This document shows, one piece after another, positions 6,642-11,776 of a stretch of DNA of 11,776 nucleotides (the stretch's first letter is position 1; every line of letters begins with the position of its first letter). The position numbers were made by a program, and so were the translations under genes. The DNA comes from Acidobacteriaceae bacterium (GTDB taxonomy: Bacteria > Acidobacteriota > Terriglobia > Terriglobales > Acidobacteriaceae). The stretch covers positions 1 to 11,776 of the forward strand of contig PLST01000555.1 in the NCBI GenBank assembly GCA_003164255.1, given 5' to 3'. Below the pieces are notes generated by a model. The model had not been told where the DNA came from and searched no databases. It was given only the letters and a program-made list of their open reading frames with translations.

Positions 6642-6658
6642 CCAGGTCCTTGACCTGG
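6642..6658. promoter_or_regulatory. 17-bp perfect dyad upstream of the giant surface protein
   Basis: CCAGGTC (6642-6648) and GACCTGG (6652-6658) flank a CTT centre and lie 34 nt before the ATG at 6693. It may be an operator or a hairpin in the leader of the giant gene. No convincing -35/-10 pair was found around it, so its role is open. Confidence 0.45.
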
Positions 6659-6692
6659 AGGGCTTATTGGACGTTTGGGAGGCGGTTTGAAA

Positions 6693-9600
6693 ATGACCAC
6701 GAATCGTGCAGCAAGACTGGTGATGATTTTCAGTCTATTTGTCCTTGGTTTGATTCTCCCACGGGCTGAGAGCCAGTCTCCACTTTCGTTCAACTGGTCC
6801 TCGGCGGGGCAAATGACCCAGGCCCGCTCGGGCGCGGCTGCGGTTCTGCTTTCCAACGGTAGCGTGTTGATTACCGGCGGAACCGACAGCAGCGGAATTC
6901 CCTTGGCCGCGACTGAAATATACAACCCTGCGACCGGAGCCTTCACGGCTGCTCCCGCGATGAATGTCCCCAGGGCAAATCATGCTGCCATTGTCCTGAA
7001 AACCGGTGACGTTCTCGTAACGGGCGGTTTGACCACGGGTGGAGGCTACAGCGATTCGGCGGAGACTTACAGTGTCAGCAGTCAGCAATGGACGGTTCTG
7101 CAGTCGTCAATCGGCACTGGTCTTGCATACCATGCCATGGCCCAGCTGGCTGACGGCAACGTCCTGATCGCCGGCGGCACCAGCACGACCAAAGTGGTCG
7201 GCTCAATCGTTCTCTACAACCTGACCAATAAGACTTTCACGCCCATTGCCACGATGCTGACACCGCGCACCAACGCCGTAGCAGCTGCCACGCCGGATGG
7301 TCGAGTTCTTATTGCGGGCGGCACCGACATCAACGGCGCAGTACTGGCTTCTACTGAAATCGTTGTATACAATACGAGCACGCTCACCGGAACCGTGTCA
7401 GCCGGTCCTACCATGACGTCTCCCCGCGTGGGAGCTACGGCAACCACCACCTATGACGGAGTCGCCGTAATTGGCGGTAACAACGGACAAAATGATCTTG
7501 GAACGGCTGAGATCTTCAGCCAATGGACCAATACCTTCAAGGCGGTGAGTGGCGGCACACCGCGCAGCCAGCACTTTGCTGCGCTGTTGCCCAACAATGG
7601 CGGCATTCTGGTCATGGGCGGTACAGGTGGAGCTGCGGTGGACTTGCTGCAGCCATGGGCGAACAAAAAGGCTGGAGCCTTTATTGCGACTTCCGCTGCG
7701 CCCGTCAATCAGAATGGGGGCTTTGGCTCTCCGTCCAGTCTGGGTTCGCTGCTTGCTGGCGGCGGCATGGGCAATTTTGCCAGCGCGGCCGAAGTCTATT
7801 TGTTCCCGACAGTCTCGACCGACAAGTCTGACTATGCGCCCGGCACGCCGGTAAAGATGACTGGCACTGGCTTTCAGCCATTTGAGACGGTCGATCTTCA
7901 TTTACACGAGTGGGTCAACCAGTCCACTGAAGACGATCCGGATGCTTCGGTCACCGCTGATGCCCTTGGCAATTTCAGTTATAGCGGATATGCACCAAAC
8001 ACCAAGGACCTGGGCGCAAGATACCATCTGACGGCCGTCGGCCTTAGCTCCGGCTACCAGGCCCAGACGATCTTTACGGATGGCATTACTTTCATATCGA
8101 TCACAAGCCCTCCTCTCGATCAGTCAACCACCACCTGCGGCGCAATAACTTTGCAGGTATACCAAACTGGTGGATCCTACGGAACGATCTATCTTTATGA
8201 CAACAATGGGGGTACGAGCACTGGCACGTTTTACTCAGACTCTGGCTGTACAAGCGCCATCACGACCATACCAGGACAATCGACCGTCAACCTTTGGTAC
8301 AAAAACGCCACGGCGGGCACCTATACACTCTACGCGGACGCCTCGTCCGAGGCTCCCCTTCTTTACTGCACGATATTAGGTGGTGATATTTGCGGCACAG
8401 GGCCTGCGTTTATTTACGGAGCCCCGTCGCAACTTTCATTCTCGACGCAACCAAACGGTGGCGCTCCAGGCGCGGTGTGGACGCAGCAACCGGTCGTGCT
8501 TGTCCAGGATAGTCACGGTAGCACGGTGACAGGCGGTACGGGCGGTTCGGCGCCAATCACATTGGCGATCTCAACGAATCCGGGCGGCGGCACGCTGAGC
8601 TGCACGTCAAATCCTCTGAGTGCATCCTCCGGCGTAGCCTCGTTTTCGGGCTGTTCCATTAATGCAGCCGCCGGCACCTGCTATTACCTGACCGCGTCGA
8701 CGACCGTGTCAGGTGTTTCGAACGCTACCAGCGGTTGTTTCTATATCTCTACTGCGGCGGACCCAGGCCAGTCGAAGGTGAGTGCGAGCCCGACCCCGGT
8801 TTCGGACACAGGCGTGGTGCAGAACCCGTGCACGACGTCGTGTTCGGTGGTCACGGTAATCCTGAAGGATTCAGCCGGCAATGCAGTGGCCGGCAAGGCG
8901 GTAACGCTGACACAGGGCACCGGAAGTTCAACGATCGGGGCTGCCAGCGGTGTCTCGGGTTCAAATGGCACTCCCGGTTCAGTGACCTTTACCGTGACTG
9001 ACACAAAAGCCGAGACGGTGACCTACACCGCTACCGACACCACCGACGGTAAAACGGTCACGCAAACTACCCAAGTGCAGTTCACGCTCGGCGCGGTCAA
9101 CCCCAACAGGTCGACGGTGACTGCGGCCCCCACCTCGGTTCCGGACGACGGAGCGACAGCGTCGACGATCACGGTGACCCTGTTGGATGGAACCAGCAAT
9201 CCTGTGCCTACCAAGACGGTAACGCTGACAGCGACCGGCTGCAGCCCCACCGCCAACTGCACGGCTCATCCCGGCGTCGGCAGTTCGGCCATCACAACGC
9301 TCATCGGGACAACGAATTCCCTTGGCCAAGCCACCTTTACGGTCACTGACACGGTCGCACAGACGGTGACCTACACGGCAAAGGATACCACCGACACCGT
9401 TACAGTCAGCCAGACTGCCCCGGTGACCTTCACGGCCACGACGAGCTGCACGGCGACCAACCTGTGCGCACCCACGTTTGTTTGGACCCCGACACCTACG
9501 AGTCCGCAGCAAGACTTCGCCACGTTCCCGGTAACAGCGTCGGCCGCGAGCAGCGTCCCGCCGGACACCGTCACTCCCACCTACAACGCCACCGGTGGAT

Positions 9601-11776
9601 GCTCGATTGCCGGTACCACCGTGACGATGAATAGCGGCACGCAGGCCTGCGTGGTAACGGCCCACATCGTGGCTTCAGGAAGCCCAAATTATTACGCCGC
9701 CGACACGATTTCCGCCACGGTAAATGCCACCCCGGCCACGGTCACGGCAACGGCGGGCAGCCTCACCGGCACTTACACCGGGTTGGCGCAGACGCCTGGG
9801 GCCTGTACCGTTTCACCCGTATGGACGGGTGGCCCGACCTGCACGGACAGTCCGACTTCGGTGGGACCACCCGTAGGCTCGGGTACGGTAACGCCAGTGG
9901 TGAGCGGCGGCGGGGCGAACTTCACCGTCACTCCGGCCAACGGCTCGTGGAGTATTGGGAAGGCATCTACGACGACGACAATAACCTGCAACCCGACGAC
10001 CGTTGTCTACAACGGCGGGCCGTGGGCGCCGTGCACGGCTTCGGTGACGGGCGTGAACGGACTGAACCAGGGGCTGACAGTGGTCTACACGCCCAGCAAC
10101 GTCGTTGCGGGCACGGTGACGGCCACTGCCACCTACGCTGGCGATTCGAATGATACGGGGAGCAGTGCCTCGACAACTTTCACCATCACGCAGGCGGTAG
10201 CCTCGGTGACTCTGAGCAACACGGCGCAGCAATACACGGGTTCGCCATTGCAGGTGGGAGTATCAACCACGCCGCCAGGTCTGGCCACGACGGTGACCTA
10301 CAACGGGTCCACCACGGTGCCGAGCGCGGTGGGTGTTTACCCAGTGGTGGCAACCATTGTGGATCCGAACTTCGTGGGGTCGGCAAGCGGGAATTTTACG
10401 ATCTATACTGGGGTCGCGCAACTCTCGCTCGGTCTACGCAGCGGCGAGACGAATAACGGCCCGTACGGGTCGATGCTGAATTTCGATCTGACCCTGGACG
10501 CAACGTCCTGTGCTGCGGGCGGGACTGTGCAGTTCTATGTGACCCCTCCAGGCGGTTCGGTCACGGCGATGGGACCGCTGCAATCACTGCCTTCAACGCC
10601 GCCCGGCAATTCGTGTATTGTGACCCTCTCAACGGCTACGCTCATTCCTGGCTCGAACGCTATCTATGCGGTCTACTCCGGAGCTGGCAGCGTGGGCGGC
10701 GGCACCTCCAACACCGTGACGCAACAGGTGAATGAGGTCGGCACGCAGGTCACGCTGTCGGGTCCGTTATCCATAAACGCGGGCGCGCAGGCAACCTTCA
10801 CGGCGACAGTGACGACTCCTGGGGTGTCAATTGATCCCACTGCGCAGGACCCCGCGGGTACGGTAACGTTCTATGTGGACGGCACGCAGGCATCATCGTT
10901 GGTATCGCTGGTCTGCACGGGCTCGGGCAGCTCGCTGTCGTGCACGGCTGCCTTTTCCACTTCGTCTCTGTCGGCGACAGCGCCTGGATCGCCGCACCTC
11001 ATCACGGCTACCTACACACCTCCTGCCAGCAGCGACCCCGACTTTGCCGGGAGCAGCACGGCACTCCCCGTCGATGTAACGGTGAACCTGATTACTCCAA
11101 CGATTAACTGGGGGACTGGTGGGACTCTTCCGTCCATTGTCTATGGGACGGCGCTGACTGCTGCGGCGCAGTTGAATGCCACGGCGACGGATACGACCGT
11201 CATCCCCAACATCCCGGTGACCGGCACATACACCTACAGCTCACCGGTGGGTACGGTGCTTGGGTTCGGAACGCAGAACCTGAGCGTGACCTTCACGCCT
11301 TCGGATCCGGCGATCTATAACTCGGCTTCGGACGAGGTGACGATAACGGTGACGGCAGCCACGCCGACGCTTACGCTGACGTGCCCGGAGGTGCCATATG
11401 ACGGCAATTCGCACGGCTGCACGTTCACAGCGATAGGTGTTGACGGAGTTACACCTGTCGCAGGCACACCGACTATCACTCCGGGGAATGAGACAGATTT
11501 TGGCAGCTACCCGGAGTCGGTCACCTTCGTCAGCGCGGACCCCGACTACCAGAACGGCACGGCGACGGCGACGCTTAAGATCGATGTGGCGCAGGTAACG
11601 GCGACGGCGGGCGGCTACACAGGCGTCTATGACGGTTTGAGCCATGCTACGGCTCCGCTCTGCGCGGTGACGGGCACCGGGTACACAGGCGGCGTCACCT
11701 GCACCAACAGCTATGTCACGGTGGGACCCGGGGTCACAACCGGGCCGCCGGTAACGGTAACGCCAGTGGTGAGCGG
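6693..11776 (+). CDS. Giant secreted protein: Kelch beta-propeller followed by Ig-like, Big_1 and MBG-like modules (5' part)
   Basis: One frame runs from ATG 6693 to the right edge without a stop: 1694 full codons, C-terminus missing. GGAGG at 6678-6682 precedes the start by 10 nt. Residues 1-28 form a signal peptide (basic MTTNRAAR, hydrophobic MIFSLFVLGLIL, then RAESQS). Residues about 35-368 form a Kelch/galactose-oxidase-like propeller, with repeated VLITGG, VLVTGG, VLIAGG, VLIAGG, VAVIGG and ILVMGG strands followed by Y-N-P-type turns. Residues 376-468 (DYAPGTPVKMTGTGF) form an Ig-like linker domain common after bacterial Kelch repeats. Residues 579-688 (SQLSFSTQPNGG) form another Ig-like module. 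Residues 689-800 and 801-915 are two related invasin-type Big_1 modules. From about 1014 MBG-like and Big_3_5-like modules follow (for example VYDGLSHATAPL near 1647). There is no transmembrane segment so far. It is probably a surface or extracellular adhesin or matrix protein; the anchor or secretion signal should lie beyond the window. High Thr/Ser/Val/Gly and scattered Cys are notable. Confidence 0.93.
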   Translation, partial: MTTNRAARLVMIFSLFVLGLILPRAESQSPLSFNWSSAGQMTQARSGAAAVLLSNGSVLITGGTDSSGIPLAATEIYNPATGAFTAAPAMNVPRANHAAIVLKTGDVLVTGGLTTGGGYSDSAETYSVSSQQWTVLQSSIGTGLAYHAMAQLADGNVLIAGGTSTTKVVGSIVLYNLTNKTFTPIATMLTPRTNAVAAATPDGRVLIAGGTDINGAVLASTEIVVYNTSTLTGTVSAGPTMTSPRVGATATTTYDGVAVIGGNNGQNDLGTAEIFSQWTNTFKAVSGGTPRSQHFAALLPNNGGILVMGGTGGAAVDLLQPWANKKAGAFIATSAAPVNQNGGFGSPSSLGSLLAGGGMGNFASAAEVYLFPTVSTDKSDYAPGTPVKMTGTGFQPFETVDLHLHEWVNQSTEDDPDASVTADALGNFSYSGYAPNTKDLGARYHLTAVGLSSGYQAQTIFTDGITFISITSPPLDQSTTTCGAITLQVYQTGGSYGTIYLYDNNGGTSTGTFYSDSGCTSAITTIPGQSTVNLWYKNATAGTYTLYADASSEAPLLYCTILGGDICGTGPAFIYGAPSQLSFSTQPNGGAPGAVWTQQPVVLVQDSHGSTVTGGTGGSAPITLAISTNPGGGTLSCTSNPLSASSGVASFSGCSINAAAGTCYYLTASTTVSGVSNATSGCFYISTAADPGQSKVSASPTPVSDTGVVQNPCTTSCSVVTVILKDSAGNAVAGKAVTLTQGTGSSTIGAASGVSGSNGTPGSVTFTVTDTKAETVTYTATDTTDGKTVTQTTQVQFTLGAVNPNRSTVTAAPTSVPDDGATASTITVTLLDGTSNPVPTKTVTLTATGCSPTANCTAHPGVGSSAITTLIGTTNSLGQATFTVTDTVAQTVTYTAKDTTDTVTVSQTAPVTFTATTSCTATNLCAPTFVWTPTPTSPQQDFATFPVTASAASSVPPDTVTPTYNATGGCSIAGTTVTMNSGTQACVVTAHIVASGSPNYYAADTISATVNATPATVTATAGSLTGTYTGLAQTPGACTVSPVWTGGPTCTDSPTSVGPPVGSGTVTPVVSGGGANFTVTPANGSWSIGKASTTTTITCNPTTVVYNGGPWAPCTASVTGVNGLNQGLTVVYTPSNVVAGTVTATATYAGDSNDTGSSASTTFTITQAVASVTLSNTAQQYTGSPLQVGVSTTPPGLATTVTYNGSTTVPSAVGVYPVVATIVDPNFVGSASGNFTIYTGVAQLSLGLRSGETNNGPYGSMLNFDLTLDATSCAAGGTVQFYVTPPGGSVTAMGPLQSLPSTPPGNSCIVTLSTATLIPGSNAIYAVYSGAGSVGGGTSNTVTQQVNEVGTQVTLSGPLSINAGAQATFTATVTTPGVSIDPTAQDPAGTVTFYVDGTQASSLVSLVCTGSGSSLSCTAAFSTSSLSATAPGSPHLITATYTPPASSDPDFAGSSTALPVDVTVNLITPTINWGTGGTLPSIVYGTALTAAAQLNATATDTTVIPNIPVTGTYTYSSPVGTVLGFGTQNLSVTFTPSDPAIYNSASDEVTITVTAATPTLTLTCPEVPYDGNSHGCTFTAIGVDGVTPVAGTPTITPGNETDFGSYPESVTFVSADPDYQNGTATATLKIDVAQVTATAGGYTGVYDGLSHATAPLCAVTGTGYTGGVTCTNSYVTVGPGVTTGPPVTVTPVVS
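8757..9437 (+). repeat. Tandem pair of Big_1-like modules inside the giant protein
   Basis: Residues 689-800 and 801-915 align in order: SKVSASPTPVSDTG with STVTAAPTSVPDDG, then AVTLTQGTG with TVTLTATGC, then TFTVTDTKAETVTYTATDTT with TFTVTDTVAQTVTYTAKDTT. At DNA level CGGTAACGCTGACA recurs at 8899-8912 and 9217-9230, and ACGGTGACCTACAC at 9015-9028 and 9363-9376. This points to an old duplication, with the copies now diverged. Confidence 0.75.
9735..9907 (+). repeat. MBG-like module, copy A of a long-range repeat
   Basis: Begins ATVTATAGSLTGTYTGLAQT and ends TVTPVVSG. It matches the module at 11592-11776 in layout (VTATAG, Y-x-G-L, TC, VGP, TVTPVVSG). The last 23 nt (9885-9907) are identical to 11754-11776. 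Confidence 0.7.
11592..11776 (+). repeat. MBG-like module, copy B, cut by the window end
   Basis: Starts QVTATAGGYTGVYDGLSH and ends at TVTPVVSG, exactly where the window stops. The identical 23-nt run (11754-11776) lies 1869 nt (623 codons, in frame) after its partner at 9885-9907. The repeat probably continues beyond the edge. Confidence 0.7.

Noticed and set aside
8419..8430. 11-nt match to the tRNA-Asp 3' part (GAGCCCCGTCG)
   Set aside because: It lies in frame inside the giant gene, is too short for an att duplicate and lacks the acceptor end. It is chance.
8979..9665. 228-codon minus-strand frame
   Set aside because: It is antisense to the Big_1 modules of the giant protein. Its Arg/Gly-rich composition comes from the repetitive GC-rich coding strand.

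Overview
The window looks like chromosomal DNA of an acidobacterium, probably class Terriglobia (Terriglobales). The main taxonomic clue is the left-edge gene, which resembles the VWFA-related family expanded in Acidobacteria. High GC with strong GC3 in the core genes, and the large Kelch plus Ig-like surface protein at the right end, also fit. This is inference from gene content; no marker gene is present.

Layout: (1) 1-746, minus strand, is the N-terminal part of an exported VWFA-related protein that runs off the left edge. (2) 986-3257, plus strand, is a tight two-gene unit: a 126-aa membrane protein with a GTG start, then, 4 nt later, a complete 628-aa ABC exporter half-transporter with all NBD motifs intact. 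(3) 3421-4233, plus, is an IclR-family regulator. It converges, 16 nt stop to stop, on (4) 4250-4843, minus, an exported cupin_5-like (DUF985) protein. (5) 4960-5359 is a tRNA-Asp(GUC) unit with a recognisable promoter, a long hairpin-rich leader, the tRNA with encoded CCA, and a strong intrinsic terminator. (6) 5360-6692 is a gene-poor, lower-GC stretch (two hand-counted 60-nt lines are 42% G+C, against 72-75% in the ABC gene). It carries several perfect dyads, a GTAA-loop hairpin, an ACTGGGGT triplet repeat, a doubtful minus-strand ORF and a faint tyrosine-recombinase-like fragment. It may be the decayed scar of an element inserted next to the tRNA. (7) 6693-11776, plus, is the first 1694 codons of a giant secreted protein: signal peptide, Kelch beta-propeller, then a long series of Ig-like, invasin-like (Big_1) and MBG-like modules. 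It is still open at the right edge.

I see no defence cluster, CRISPR array, toxin-antitoxin pair or complete mobile element. The left half is ordinary housekeeping and transport content. The least explained parts are the 1.3-kb gene-poor region downstream of the tRNA and the architecture of the giant protein. The IclR regulator lies next to both the ABC exporter and the cupin gene, but nothing in the sequence proves that it controls either.
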